Source: Muricea muricata
Taxonomy: Eukaryota; Cnidaria; Anthozoa; Malacalcyonacea; Plexauridae
Length of the DNA: 64,000 bases
Reading direction: 5' to 3'
NCBI GenBank assembly: GCA_963855995.1
Contig: OY979717.1
Span: 1,981,179 to 2,045,178 of the forward strand
In this document: in pieces, positions 38,195 to 49,655 of the stretch
Numbering within the stretch: the stretch's first letter is position 1
How the letters are laid out: every line of letters starts with the position of its first letter
The notes under the pieces: model-generated
What the model was told of the DNA's origin: nothing
Databases searched by the model: none
Seen by the model: the letters and a program-made list of their open reading frames with translations, nothing else
Translations under genes and position numbers: made by a program

Positions 38195-40156
38195 ATGGCG
38201 GATAAAAGCGACGAACATGGACAACATGTGCTGTAAGTTTTATTATAAATCGTGGTTGCTCAAAAGCAAATGGATGGGGGAGGGGGGTATGATTATCGAC
38301 AACCTTTGATTTTTGGGATTTTTTGTTATTTTAATTCATGGATTGGAATCTTAAAATAAACAAAAAGTTTGCTCACTTTGTGAACGATTAATCAATTGAC
38401 CTGTGTATTGTTTTAAATTTTGATTATGGTTGGCCAGTTCATTTAAATAATTTGAATAACAAAGCAAATACAGCCAGAACTGAGTAAACTTAGACATTCA
38501 CCATCTATGTATAGAGACATACTCTATGTGACATTCTCTATGTCTTAATTAAAATTGCATTTGTGTCATATAGATGTTAGGGGCACGTCACTTTAACACA
38601 CTGGGGCAGAACAGTATAGGTTTTAAAAGGTTCTTATTTCCCCCTGCATTCTCATTCATTCCCTGCAAGGACCATGTCCCAACCAATAGTTGGGACATGG
38701 TCCTTGCAGGGAATGAAATAGTTGGCTAACCAATAGCCAACTTGTGCTACCACCACAGCCCGATGGCCTAGAGGAGGACCTCGTACGGCACATGTGTTCA
38801 ATGGCCGATATGGCGTCCATAAATACCAACTCGCAGACCTTTCTCATTCACCTCAACCTTGCGAGGCAGTGTCATCACATCGCTTTCCTCAGGCGCTGTC
38901 ACGTTTCTAGGTTGATATATTCCTCATAAAATCAATTTCAATTGTTTCACAGTCTGATGACCAATTTCGCTTCTAGGTGGATTGCAGAACAACTGCAACA
39001 GCACAGAGGAAACGAGGAGTGGAAAAGTCGTTTCGGCACCTGCTTGGCGAATGATGTTCTCCTGCTGTGGAATGTCTTTCGTATGCCGTGTCCACAACTG
39101 CTCAGTATCGGCTACCACTCCGCGTGCCGCCGTCCGGGTGGGCTGAAGGATGTTATTCATGCCTGCGAAGACCTCATCGACGCTGACCAGCCTCTTCCAA
39201 ACTCCATTCTCATGGCCCAGCAGGAAATGCACAAGTAAAGTACTTAATTAATGTAAAGAAATTCAATTAATATTTCTCGCTATATATAAATATATTTAAA
39301 CATATTATATAAATTATAAACCATTATATATTATATACTAGGTACAGGTTGCGCCTGGAAACGTCTTTCCCTGAGGATCGGATTGGAGACGGGGATGGTT
39401 TTAGCGGTGTCCACGTCCATCGTGTTCTTCAATGGTTCGAAGATGAGGATGCGATTGTCGATGATGCAACACTGTCTGCTTTGCTCTGAAAAAATGTTGA
39501 GGCAAAGCTTGACAGGCGAGACGATCTAGTCGGGACGAGGCATCGATGTAGAATCGTTGGATATGACACCCAGGAGGTAGGTTACGTAACATTAGTATTA
39601 TTAATGTATTAACAGTTGATTCATTAACGATTGTTTTTCCTGTCGCAGGTCTGTGCTGAGGCTGCATGTCATCAACATTTCTCAGAGCAAGGCAGACAGT
39701 GGCTGGAAGCGAGGTTCCATCGTCTTCGTGGCCCACCAGCAGAAGCTGACCCATCTCTTTTGCTTGACATATTCGACGTCGATCAGTATGGTCGTCTGCT
39801 GGTTGACGTACGCGGCGTTCGTGTCGAGCAAACCACCACAATGCTGCAGCGCTGGACGTTAGCAGAAGAATGTGTTCGGGTGGGATGGGCTCACTCCACG
39901 CCTTGGCATATCATCCCTGCCGTCGTTCGAGAGGCACTGCAGTTTGCCATTACCAACAGGGCAGGCGCGTGGGGCCTTCAAACGGACGAATGGCGCTTTC
40001 AAGGTACGTACATGCGATTTGTACACATTAAGTACATCGCTTTCGTCAGTGATTTTTCTCCTACCCATTCTAGCACCATTTCTCTGTCGAAGACTGCACA
40101 GAGAACAGCTTCATCGGGATGGCAGAAGGCGTGAGTTTCGGATGCCACACCATTAA
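38195..40156 (+). CDS. Staphylococcal-nuclease-like protein encoded inside the TIR element (one nonsense codon)
   Basis: Proposed exons are 38195-38232, 38722-38910, 38977-39234, 39342-39576, 39649-40003 and 40074-40156. All have GT/AG borders and consistent phases; the sum is 386 codons including the stop. The C-terminal half has the layout of a thermonuclease (SNase) fold: GDGDGFSG matches the DGDT metal loop; CRIVGYDTQE aligns with the RxxxxDTxE catalytic strand (equivalents of R35, D40, E43); DQYGRLLV holds the second catalytic Arg (R87); ECVRVGWAH and AGAWG match the conserved end. The N-terminal 170 residues are unrecognised. An in-frame TGA near 39,487 lies between DGD and RIVGYD; it could be a CGA-to-TGA transition, making this copy a recent pseudogene. 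The first two exons are the least certain; exon 1 lies within the left inverted repeat. Confidence 0.6.
38655..38717. repeat. Perfect 29-bp-stem hairpin just upstream of exon 2
   Basis: The arms CATTCCCTGCAAGGACCATG.. (left, 38655-38683) and its exact complement (38689-38717) are separated by five bases. A second 9-bp stem (AGTTGGCTA/TAGCCAACT) follows directly. The hairpin overlaps the branch and acceptor region of intron 1 of the nuclease-like gene. Confidence 0.85.
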
Positions 40157-40879
40157 CACTATCAAAATCAAGTAAGAAACTCTATTATATGACAAAATGT
40201 ACTTTGTATCTGCATTCACAGTTTCTATAATGTAATCGACTTTCAATATACTTTCCAATTACTGGCAGTAGACGCATGTAACATTTATTTTAAGATTCCA
40301 ATCAGTGCATTTAAATAACAAAAATCCCAAAAATCAAAGGTTGTCGATAATCATAGCCCACCCCCCTCCCCCATCCATTTGCTTTTGAGCAACCACGATT
40401 TATAATAAAAATTACAGCACATGTTGTCCATGTCCGTCGCTTTTATCCGCCATTTTGGATATGCCGTGAGATACTTGGTCACTTCCGCAAGGCTACTTCC
40501 GCCGTGTGATCTTCAGTTGTTGTCGTGAGATTCTTGTTTAATTGTTGCCGTGAGTTTCTTGTTTAATTATTGCCGTGAGTTTCTTGTTTAATTGTTGCCG
40601 TGAGATTCTTGTTTAATTGTTGTCGTGACATTTTACTAAAAGTTGTCGTGGATTTTTAAAGTCGCCGGGAGATTCTAAATGTTGCCGTGAACTTTTGAAG
40701 TGGCCGTGAAGACCCAATGCATATGTTGCCGCGTGCTGCGTTTAATATTAAAATTGTCGTGTCGATGTTGCCAAATGTTGCCGTGACACCTTTGGGCCAC
40801 CGTAATTTAATATAAAAATCCACCCATACAAAATGAGGTGTCAAAATTGAAAGTCAAGCTTCGAAATAATTTGAAAGTC

Positions 40880-41200
40880 ATGCGTATGGTGGCCGAGAAC
40901 TGCCATTATAAAATCGTATGTATAATTTTTTTTTTATTTTCTGAAAAAAAGTCATGGCAGCATGGCTGAGAACTGCCATTTGAAGAAAAATCATATCGGC
41001 ATGAACGAGAACAGGCATTATAAAATCGTATATATAGAAACAAAATTATTTTATTGTTTTTTTTATTTTTTGAAAAAAGTCACCGGCAGCATGGCCGAGA
41101 ACTGCCATTATAAAATCGTATATATGAAAACAAATTTTTTTTTATTTTCTGAAAAAAATTAATATCGGCATGGTCGAAAACTGCCATTGAAATAACGCAT
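40880..41200. repeat. Tandem array with GGCCGAGAACTGCCATT units (left, forward)
   Basis: About four to five half-units, each with GCCGAGAACTGCCATT, followed either by ATAAAATCGTATATAT and a T-rich run or by TGAAGAAAAATCATATC. The same units recur inverted at 46738-47150 and 49845-49908. Confidence 0.85.
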
Positions 41201-41497
41201 ACGCATATAATGCATGTTTCGTCAATCTCGTTCCCTGAGCCTGCGATTTCGTGTTGATATACAGTTAGAAATGAAGTTTCCCCAGAAGGTTAGGCACTTA
41301 CCTGAAGGGGAGACGTAGTTCTCCGAGGACCTTCGAAGACTGATAGGAGCAATACTGATGCAGATCCGCGGCCAGCAGCGGTCTGGAACCCACTAATTAT
41401 AAATTTTTTGACATGCGCAAAACCCTTCCTCTTATTGAGTGTGTGCTGAGGTAATGATTACAATGGCCGGGTGGGGTGGATAAGACTAACCACAAGG

Positions 41498-41645
41498 CAG
41501 GGGATCAGTATTGCTCCGATCAGTCTTCGAAGGTCCTCGGAGAACTACGTCTCCCCTTCAGGTAAGTGCCTAACCTTCTGGGGAAACTTCATTTCTCCTT
41601 CGTACCTTCTCCGACTGATACTCGCAATACTGATGCAGATGTATA
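41498..41645. repeat. DIRS internal complementary region
   Basis: GGGGAAACTTCATTTC joins TCCTTCGTACCTTCTCCGAC here. The first part is the complement of the left terminus and the second the complement of the right terminus. This is the expected template for circular DNA formation in DIRS elements. Confidence 0.85.
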
Positions 41646-41732
41646 AAGGTGTCATTGAAATCATTTATGAAAACAATCGTACTGATAAATTATGTATTGA
41701 ATAACTGAACTTAATTATATTCAACAAAACTT

Positions 41733-42760
41733 CTAAGAATCTAATGTCAACACAGTACTTGCAAAATTGTTCTTTCCAATTTGCTTATGATAATGTTTTT
41801 CAAACGTGCGAGCAGAAGCCCAATCAGCCGCTTTTAACACTTCCTCAATGGGTAGTCCATGCTCGACAGCGGCTGATGTCGAGGATGACCTTGTAGAGTG
41901 AGCCGTATAGGCGGAGTCGACTCCAGCTAACCCTAAGACTGAACAAATCCATCTAGCAATTGTTTGACTGCCAACTGGTTTGAATGGACGGATATACGAT
42001 AAGAAAAGTTGCTGATACTGTCTGTGGCTTGCAGTACGGAGTGTATAATGTTCAAGACATCGTAAAACACATATAGATGGATTGTTTACGTATCTAGAAA
42101 GATATAGTCGTCGGTTTGGGTGGTTCGGTCTCGAATTTTTAACATATGAAGTTAAAACAAATTCCCAACAGTCAGTCTTCTTGATAACAGAGCCACAATC
42201 CAAGGCTGCGATTTCATGCACCCTGGCGGCCGATGCCAAGGCCACAAGCATCGTTAGTTTGAAAGTTAAGTCCTTGATCGATAATTTCTCTAACGGTTCT
42301 AGCGATGAGAGATACTGCAAAACTGGGCCAACTGACCACGTCGAACAGGTCTTTGGAACAGCAGGTTTTAATTGGAACACGCCTTTCATGAAGCGAGAAA
42401 CAATGGGAAGGTTCCCTAATTGTTGTCCCTCAACAGGATTATGGATTTGGGAAATACATGCCTTGTATACACTTATGGTTCTGTACGCAAGGCCACGCAT
42501 ATTAAATTGTTCTGCTAAAAAATGCCAAGACATCTACGACAGGTGCTGAAAATGGATCCAAGGTCCGTTGCAGACACCAGCTAGACCAGAGCTTCCATGG
42601 TCCTTCATAACGTTTCTGTGTGGTCTGTCGCCATGAGGACTGCAAGATTTTGCACACTTCATCCGAAAGGCCTGTTGCTTGCAGGCGACTCCGGAAAGCG
42701 GCCATACCGCTAGTCTCAACGTTCGCCATAACGGATGGGTCGTCTGAGGGTCGAACGGGA
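41733..42760 (-). pseudogene. DIRS tyrosine recombinase (one frameshift)
   Basis: The C-terminal part, 42533-41733 (266 aa), has catalytic R104 in AARVHE, H212 and R215 in AHSTR, and Y248 in KHYHKQ: the R..HxxR..Y set of tyrosine recombinases. The N-terminal part (CKILQSSWRQTTQKRYEGPW onward) is in another frame, about 42,760-42,515, overlapping the end of the RT-RNase H frame. The two parts are separated by a one-base surplus in a T6 run near 42,517. Catalytic residues are intact, but the protein cannot be made without the missing frame change. A homopolymer sequencing error is possible. Confidence 0.8.
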
Positions 42761-44848
42761 GATAAATTGTCCTCTCTGTCATCGGCAGAAGAGTAGGATA
42801 ATCTATTAACAGTTCCAGTAGCACTGGGTACCAAGGTTGGCCTTTCCATGCTGGAGCTATCAACAATGAGGTTGCCTGATCGTTCCTTATCTTCTGTAAG
42901 ATCCTTGGAAGCAGAACAACAGGAGGATGGATGAATAGGGTCCATTTGTTCCAGTTCTGAAGGAACGCATCCGTCGCAATCGACCCTGGATCGGGGTACC
43001 TGGCTATGTACTTTGGGAGTTGGTTGTTTATCCGCGACGCAAATAGATCCACTTCCGGACGATAATAACGCTGAGTGATATGTTGGAAGATCTTCCTGTC
43101 CAAAGTCCACTCCGTGTGATTGTGGAATTGGCGAGATGCACAGTCTGCGTCGACATTCTCTACTCCTGGAACATGCTTCGCTGTTATCCAGATATTGCGG
43201 CCTAGGCAAAAATTCCATATCTCTGTTGCTAGAGACACAAGTTGCGGAGATCGAGTACCTCCTCTGTCGTTGACGTAACAAACCGCAGTGAAGTTGTCCA
43301 TCAAGAGTAAGATGTGACGGGGCAGTGACTTTATGTCCTTTACAAATGATTGGATGGCTAGATAAGCTGCTTTCAGCTCGAGTACATTGATATTTGCTTT
43401 TTCTTCGTCCATCGCCCATTGACCCCCGGTCTTTCGATCCAGATAAGCTGCCCCCCACCCTTTTTTGGACGAATTCGTCCATATGGTCATGTCGAATGGT
43501 GAGAGAATTAATGACATTTGATTGTGTTGTACAAGTTGAGTTGATGACCACCACTCCAGTTCCTGCAATGCTTGCTTGTTCAGGGCCAGTTGACAATTCT
43601 TGGATGCTTTGAAACAGCCCGTCCTGGTCACACCCGTTATATACTGACGCTGAAGAGCACGGTAATACAATGGGCCTTTCCAGATCCCGATCAATGTGGC
43701 ATGATTCAGTCGCCCCAATAAAGCTGCCAACTGTAAGACTGAGCAATGACGAGCTTTCAAAATGTTCTGGCATTCTGATTGAAGAAGATTGAATTTCTCT
43801 TGTGGAACTGAAACACTCATGTTGGTGGAATTTAGGCAGGCCCCAAGGAACACAACGACTTGGGTTGGGGCTGACGAGCATTTTTCCAGCTTGATCTGGA
43901 AACCCAAGTTCATGAGTAGAGTCATAACTAATTGAAACTGGTGTCGAAGTTCTGCACGATTCTGATGAAGAATTAGAAGATCGTCGAAGTAAATTACCAC
44001 ACAAAGTCCGCTCGAACGGAGTAACGACATCACGGGTTTCAGCAGCTTGGTAAAGGCCCGAGGAGTCCTTCCAACTTGAATTTCTCTTTCCTTATAAATT
44101 GGTTTAACGACTTGAGATTGAATATTGGTCGAGTTTTGGTCGACTGTTTGACCAAAAACACCGTTGACAGGAACTCGTCCTGTACTGGTAGTGTTTCTTT
44201 TATTGCACCTTTTGCGAGCAAATCGTCTATGGCCTCTAGAAACATGTTTCCCTCTTTAAGTTTGGGTTTTGTGATACGCTTTCTCCACTGATGTGGTCTT
44301 AAAATGAAAGGGATTTGATACCCTTGTACTGTTTCTAATATTGTTTTGTCCGAAGTTATTATCTTCCAATTGTCTACAAAATATTTCAATCGACCTGCCA
44401 CCTGGTTGTCTGGAGGATTGATGTGCTTCATTTGAGTCAGGATATAGTCAGCTGCGACTTGGCTCGGTGGAGCCTTTGGAAAATCGTTGAAACTTGGCTG
44501 GTGGCCCTCGGCTTGAAGGATGTTGGACTGTTGTGACAGGGGCTTGCAATGATCCGCGCCTGTCAGACCACTTGCGCTTTCCCATTGACATTGACCAGAA
44601 TTGGCTGGTCGAAAATTGGAACGAAAGGGCTGGTTGGGACGACCTTTGCCATTTTGGGATTTGGGCTGAGAAAAAACTTTAGAATTCGTCTTGGAGTGAT
44701 CGTGTTCACTCTGGACAGCCTCATGAAATTTGTCTGGAAAAAGATGCTGATCAGTAGGAATATCCTCTTTAAGAAGCCGTTTTCCAACATCAGTCAAATA
44801 TTCTGCGAATCTTTTTTTGTCGCCAGGCATTGAGACGGATATTGGCAT
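42534..44848 (-). pseudogene. DIRS reverse transcriptase-RNase H with internal deletion
   Basis: Segment 44848-44039 ends in the RT finger region (TRPIFNLKSLNQFI). Segment 44033-42534 (499 aa) resumes at the palm with VVIYFDDLLIL, then RT thumb and RNase H (TIWTNSSKKGWGAAYL, HILLLMDNFTAVCYVN). At about 44,067-44,072 the finger is joined out of frame to the FTKLLKPV segment. About 70-80 residues are lost, including the first catalytic Asp motif. The deletion makes the RT non-functional. Confidence 0.82.
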
Positions 44849-45512
44849 TTCCTAGTAAGACCAAGGCATCTTCCAAATAGGATTTAATTTCATCTGGGTC
44901 GGGACCATCTGGAACATTTCCGTCATCCTCAACAGTTAAGGGCTCTTCCAAACGCTCCAAGGCAGCAGCAATTGGTCTGGCAACTGCCAAGAATGGGGTT
45001 TGCCTTTCAGCTAAACCTTCGTCGGTGGAGAAAACTTCCTTAGTTTTCTGGAAGCCGAACTTCTGTTTAATATGCTATTTTGCTCCATTCTCCATGGTAG
45101 GAACCACAAGAATGGTATCAGTCCCTTCAATTGGGGGATACTTTTGCATGATGTTAGACCAGACTTCCTTAGAAAGACGCTTGGTAAAGGCTGTCTTTAG
45201 GAAGTTGGTAGTTTCATCTGATAAGGAAACTTGCTTGGTTTCAATATAATATTTACCAAGACGGTCACTGACGGGCAATTCATTAAGCGCATCAGGATTA
45301 TGCAAGTCAGCATTTTGTAATTCGTTAACAGTAGCCTGTTCACGACTTTGTTGACATTCAATAGGCCGTGTCTGAAGGGCCTCTTTAATTAAAGATGGCA
45401 AATTTTGTTGTAGAGTATGGGCTACCTGTTGTGCCACAATTTCATTTAGCTCATCTCTGGTTCTGGTTATGTTTTGTGTGTCAGAGTGGGTACCCTGGAC
45501 AACACTATTCAC
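44790..45512 (-). pseudogene. DIRS Gag-like ORF, stop and frameshift
   Basis: Frame 45512-45075 gives a 145-aa acidic N-terminal part and ends at an in-frame TAG (MENGAK*). The same frame continues in 44990-44790 (VARPIAAALERLEEPLTVED..). A surplus A in an A7 run at about 44,820 then shifts it out of the frame that continues as KKRFAEYLTDVGKRLL into the 44848-44039 segment. Assigned Gag by position and resemblance to the DIRS N-terminal ORF. Confidence 0.65.
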
Positions 45513-46105
45513 CTCGTGCGAGGCTGGTACCTGCAGGTAGGATTAAGACAAGATTGTCTGAATATTGTATTCAACAATAATAAGGACTGCAAGGTTAGCA
45601 ATTGCAGATAATTTCAGACATTGGAATTAAGTCTGATTGTTGAGTGATAATATACCTCCATAAGGTTGTGACCAGCAGAGTTATGCTCTGGCAAGGATAA
45701 TTGCCCCAGTGGACAAAAATAATAATTTATTACTTCTATATTTATTTTCAAAACAAAAGATCTGATCTAGACGCAATAACACTTGTCTTCATTCAACCGC
45801 AAATTAAGCGTATTAATACCTCAAAACACTCAAGGAAGGGAGCTAATATGTACCTACCTTACTGGGCTCCATTACTTGATAATTTTTCCACAGGATTGGC
45901 ACGAAATACGAAGGATAGCAAATATTATTTTTATCGAAAAATTAGTGTGTTCACCGAAGCTTGCCCACGAAAATAAGAGGAAGGGTTTTGCGCATGTCAA
46001 AAAATTTATAATTAGTGGGTTCCAGACCCCTGCTGGCCGCGGATCTGCATCAGTATTGCGAGCAGTGATTGCGAGTATCAGTCGGAGAAGGTACGAAGGA
46101 GAAAC

Positions 46106-46530
46106 AGTAACAGCTGAAATTTTAGAAACAGTTAGATCAACACGAGTGGAAATTGAAAAAATGAGAAATTGTGTGGAAGCACGAGGCCCTAGCAGCGGCG
46201 GGAAATTTCCCGTGTTGACATTGAGTTTTATAATATAGCATTTGTAAATTCTGAACGCTGATTGGCTAAGAGCCGTGTTGATATAACTCTATGTCAACAC
46301 GGAAAATTTCCCGCCACTCTTCTGTTAAAGTTCTTTGTGCTATATTATAAAAGAAATATAAAACATTTTTTCCGTATTGATATACAGTTATATTAACAAT
46401 TGCACACAATTTCTCGTTTTTCCAATTTCCACTCGTGTTGATATAACTGTATATCAACACGGAAAATGTTTTATATTTCTTAAATATCAACACAGCTCTT
46501 AGCCAATCAGCGTTCAGAATTTGCATGATT
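46106..46530. repeat. Foldback repeat flanking the DIRS insertion
   Basis: TGGAAATTGAAAAAATGAGAAA near 46,150 and its complement near 46,420 form arms, with repeated CGTGTTGATATAACT words. TTGATATACAGTTA also occurs just left of the DIRS element (41253-41267), so the DIRS copy probably landed inside this foldback. Confidence 0.6.
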
Positions 46531-46737
46531 TAACCCGGGCGTTCTGTGACCCTTGCCCACGAAGAACTAACGTTGCTAAAGACTAATTTGTCGAATTTTG
46601 AAAGGAGAGAAAATTTGTGTTATGGATTTCCTAATAGAGATCAATCAAGGATAGAGGAATTTCTCGACAATTTCATGTCGATAACATCCACTTGCTTTGT
46701 ACGTTCTCAGTGCCGCGATAAAGCGAAAGGTCACATG

Positions 46738-47150
46738 CCGATATGATTTTTTTTCAAATGGCAGTTCTCGGCCATGCTGCTATGACTTTTTTCAGAAAAT
46801 AGAAAAATAAAATAATTTTGTTTTCATATATACGATTTTATAATGGCAGTTCTCGGCCATGCCGACGTGAATTTTTTTCAAATGGCAGTTCTCGGCCATG
46901 CTGCTATGACATTTTTTCAGAAAATAAAAAAATAAAATAATTCTGTTTTCATATGTACGATTTTATAATGGTAGTTCTCGGCCATGCCGATATGAATTTT
47001 TTCAAATGGCAGTTCTCGGCCATGCTGCTGACTTTTTTCAGAAAAAAGAAAAGAAACAAAAAATTTTGCTTTCATATATACGATTTTATAATGGCAGTTC
47101 TCGGCCATGCCGATATTATTCTTTTTCAAATGGCAGTTCTTGGCCATGCT
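46738..47150. repeat. Tandem array with AATGGCAGTTCTCGGCCATG units (right, inverted)
   Basis: Six to seven half-units in reverse complement to 40880-41200, alternating between AATGGCAGTTCTCGGCCATG following ATACGATTTTATA and the same word following TTTTTTCA. It is interrupted by the Ty3/gypsy element and continues at 49845-49908. Confidence 0.88.
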
Positions 47151-47328
47151 TGTAGTATCCATCCCTTATTAATATATAACAGGCGCAGTAACATTAAGTT
47201 AATTAGTAACCTCTCAGTAATGTTTACTTTTCACTTTGTAATATTATATACTAAATAAGAAGGTTTTAAAACACCAAGGCGGACTGTTGTTTTACTTTTA
47301 ATCCGTGTCTAAGCACCGATACACTACA
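47151..47328 (+). repeat. Ty3/gypsy 5' LTR
   Basis: 178 bp, TG...CA ends, directly followed by the primer-binding site. Confidence 0.93.
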
Positions 47329-47331
47329 TTC

Positions 47332-47342
47332 TGGCGACGAGG
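47332..47342 (+). other. Primer-binding site (tRNA-Ser)
   Basis: TGGCGACGAGG, three bases inside the LTR, complements the 3' end CCTCGTCGCCA of tRNA-Ser(AGY). Confidence 0.75.
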
Positions 47343-47489
47343 ATCATTCATATGAACAATCTGAAACCGAAGAACTCGAACATCTAACAGTATTTTTACA
47401 ACGCAATCGATAAAAGTTCCAAAACGCGAACGAAGCGATAGTCAGTACACACCTATATTTGTTCTACAAAGCGCTTGAACAAATAATTC

Positions 47490-48530
47490 ATGGCGACTTC
47501 AACTAATTTTTCGTTGCCAAATTTCCCCCCGTTTGATGTTCATGTCGATGGCAACGTTGGTCCGTTTTAACCCGTCTGCGCGAACACAACGCCCGCCTGA
47601 ACCGAGACAAATGTACCTTCCGTAAGTCAGAAGTGATCTTCTATGGACACTCCTTTAGCGCTGAAGGAATCAAAGCTGCCCCTCAGAAAGTCAATGCTAT
47701 TAAGACCATGCAACCTCACAGAAGAAGAAACTGCTTTTCGAAGGCTACAGAATGAGCTTACTAGCGACCGGCTCATGGCATACTTCGACCCAAAGAAACC
47801 TACCGATGTGCTCGTTGATGCAAGCTCCACGGGTCTAGGAGCCATTCTAATACAAGATGGTAAAGTCATCAGCTATGGAAGCCGTGCATTGTCTGATGTC
47901 GAAACTCGGTATTCCCAAACAGAACGAGAAATGCTCGCAGTCGTCTGGGCAACTGAACATTATCATCTTTACCTATATGGTGCCAAGTTCACCGTAATCA
48001 CAAGCCTCTGATTGGTATCTTCAAGAGTCACAAACCCACCTCTCCCAGAATCGATCGATGGAAACTGAGATTAATGCCGTACCACTACGAGATAATTTAC
48101 CGGCCAGGAAAGGACGATGCCAATCCTGCCGACTTCATAAGCCGTCATCCAGATCAAGCCACCCCATTTCCAGATAACATCGCTGAAGAGTATGTCAATT
48201 ATCTTTGCAACAACATAATTCCAAAAGCTATGACCTTATCAGAAGTGAAGAAAGAAACACAGAACGATTCCACACTTCAAAAGCTCTCACAAGCAATTGA
48301 CACCAACCACTGGTCTGATCCAGAAATCCAGTCGTACACAAACGTTAAGGATGAACTTCCCGTTTGCAATGATTTGATCCTCCGAGAAACACGTTTGGTC
48401 CTTCCAAAATCACTTCAACGTCAAGCTATCGAGCTGGGACACACGGGTCATCAGGGAATAGTAAAGACCAAGCGACTGTTACGCGAAAAGGTTTGGTTTC
48501 CTTTGATTGACCGGATGGTCTAAGAGAAAA
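47490..48530 (+). pseudogene. Gypsy gag start fused to RT-RNase H remnant
   Basis: ATG at 47490 encodes MATSTNFSLPNFPPFDVHVD, a typical Gag start. At about 47,563 it joins the RT thumb region (REHNARLNRDKCTF..IFYGHSF), so about 2.5 kb is missing. RNase H follows in a different frame (DVLVDASSTGLGAILIQDGK, YSQTEREMLAVVWA). A small deletion near 48,000 removes the conserved TDH motif and shifts the frame again. Confidence 0.8.
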
Positions 48531-49519
48531 TCAAAAACTGTATTTCATGCCAAGCAGCGACACAAGGTACCATGCCAAAACCAGAGCTCTTAAACATAAC
48601 TCCTTTACCTAAAGCCCCATGGAATGAAATCGCCATTGATTTTGTTGGTCCTTTCCCCTCGGGCGAACCCTTACTCGTGGTAATTGCTGAATTCAGCAGA
48701 TTTCCAGAAGTCGAAATCCTCCACTCCACAACTGCCAACACCGTTATCCCAAAACTCGATGGAATTTTCTCTAGACAAGGAATACCCAAAGTCGTGAAAT
48801 CGGACAATGGTCCCCCCTTCAATAGCAACGAATTTGCAAACTTCGCAAATTTTCTTGGATTCGAGCACCGAAAAGTGACACCTTATTGGCCCCAAGCGAA
48901 CGGCGAGGTCGAGCGCTTCATGCGGATACTCGAAAAAGCAATCCGTACAGCCCATCTGGAACAAAAGAATTGGAAACAAGAAATGAGCGCATTCCTACGC
49001 CAGTATCGTGCAATTCCTCATAGTACCACCGATATGTCACCCTCTGAAGCTCTAAACGGTCGCAAATTACAAACGCTTCTTCCTCAGCACACTGAAGTCA
49101 AGCAATCCGATGTCTACAATTCCATCTACGAAAAAGACAGTGGAAAGAAAAGAAAGATGAAAGAATACGCCGACCAACGACGGCATTCTAAAACCAGTCA
49201 AATAAAAGTAGGAGACATAGTCCTAATCCGGCAACCGAAAACAAACAAGTTGTCCACCCCGTTTAATCCACATCCTTACAAGGTCGTAGCAAGAAAAGAA
49301 AGTATGGTCACCGCTGAACGTGGCTCCCACAAAGTTACACGCAATGCTTCGTTTTTTAAAAAGATCGAAGCAATTTCAATCCCACAAAATGAAACAGACG
49401 ACGAAGTCGACGACCCAATACCGAGTGCCCCACACCAGCAGGAACAAACTGTTGGACTCCAACAGCCCAGAAGATCCCAACGGCAAAGACAACCCCCCAA
49501 CAGATTAGCTTATCAATAG
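48074..49519 (+). pseudogene. Gypsy integrase, one stop codon
   Basis: The frame from 48074 (PYHYEIIYRPGKDDANPADF) contains the zinc-binding HTGHQG..CISCQA segment, broken by TAA at 48,521-48,523 between the His and Cys pairs. It continues with the core AIDFVGP, SDNGPPF and GEVERF (the D, D, E triad) and a C-terminal DIVLIRQPKTNK segment. Apart from the stop, the integrase reads through to the TAG at 49,517-49,519. Confidence 0.85.
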
Positions 49520-49655
49520 ACAAACACATTAGTCAATCTAACTCCTGCAATAACATTACTTTAAATTTGAACTTTATTCAGAGCAATTGGACTCGCATAA
49601 AAAAAAATAAAACAGATAAGTATCTAGAACGTCTGAAGAAGGACGCTATCTTAAT

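Larger units (their letters stand above)
37813..40802. mobile_element. 3-kb element with 0.5-kb inverted repeats carrying a nuclease-like gene
   Basis: Both ends start CGGTGGCCCA(T/A)AGGTGTCACG. The inverted repeats (about 37813-38360 and 40290-40802) include short tandem CACGGCAACAATTAAACAAG units and the promoter plus first exon of the internal gene. The unique middle is clearly more GC-rich than its surroundings and encodes a six-exon gene. No convincing target duplication was found and no standard transposase was recognised, so the class is unknown. Confidence 0.75.
41268..46105 (-). mobile_element. DIRS-type tyrosine-recombinase retrotransposon, defective
   Basis: The terminal segments 41268-41455 and 45960-46105 are inverted copies (GACATGCGCAAAACCCTTCC, GGATCTGCATCAGTATTG). 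A third segment, 41498-41645, just inside the left end, is complementary to the junction of both ends: the internal complementary region that defines DIRS elements. No LTRs and no target duplication are seen. The minus strand encodes Gag, RT-RNase H and a tyrosine recombinase, all broken by frameshifts, one stop, or a deletion. Confidence 0.88.

Noticed and set aside
39401..39841. Minus-strand 146-aa frame
   Set aside because: It is antisense to exons 3-4 of the nuclease-like gene, whose plus-strand frame has consistent splice sites and motifs.
37813..40802. Harbinger or hAT assignment of the nuclease-carrying element
   Set aside because: No HARBI1-like or hAT transposase motif was recognised, and no 3-bp or 8-bp target duplication could be found at the CGGTGGCCC ends.
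42502..44004. 500-aa minus-strand frame overlapping the DIRS RT-RNase H
   Set aside because: Most of it is an out-of-frame shadow of the RT-RNase H ORF. Only its last 85 or so residues (about 42,760-42,502) are real, as the N-terminus of the tyrosine recombinase.
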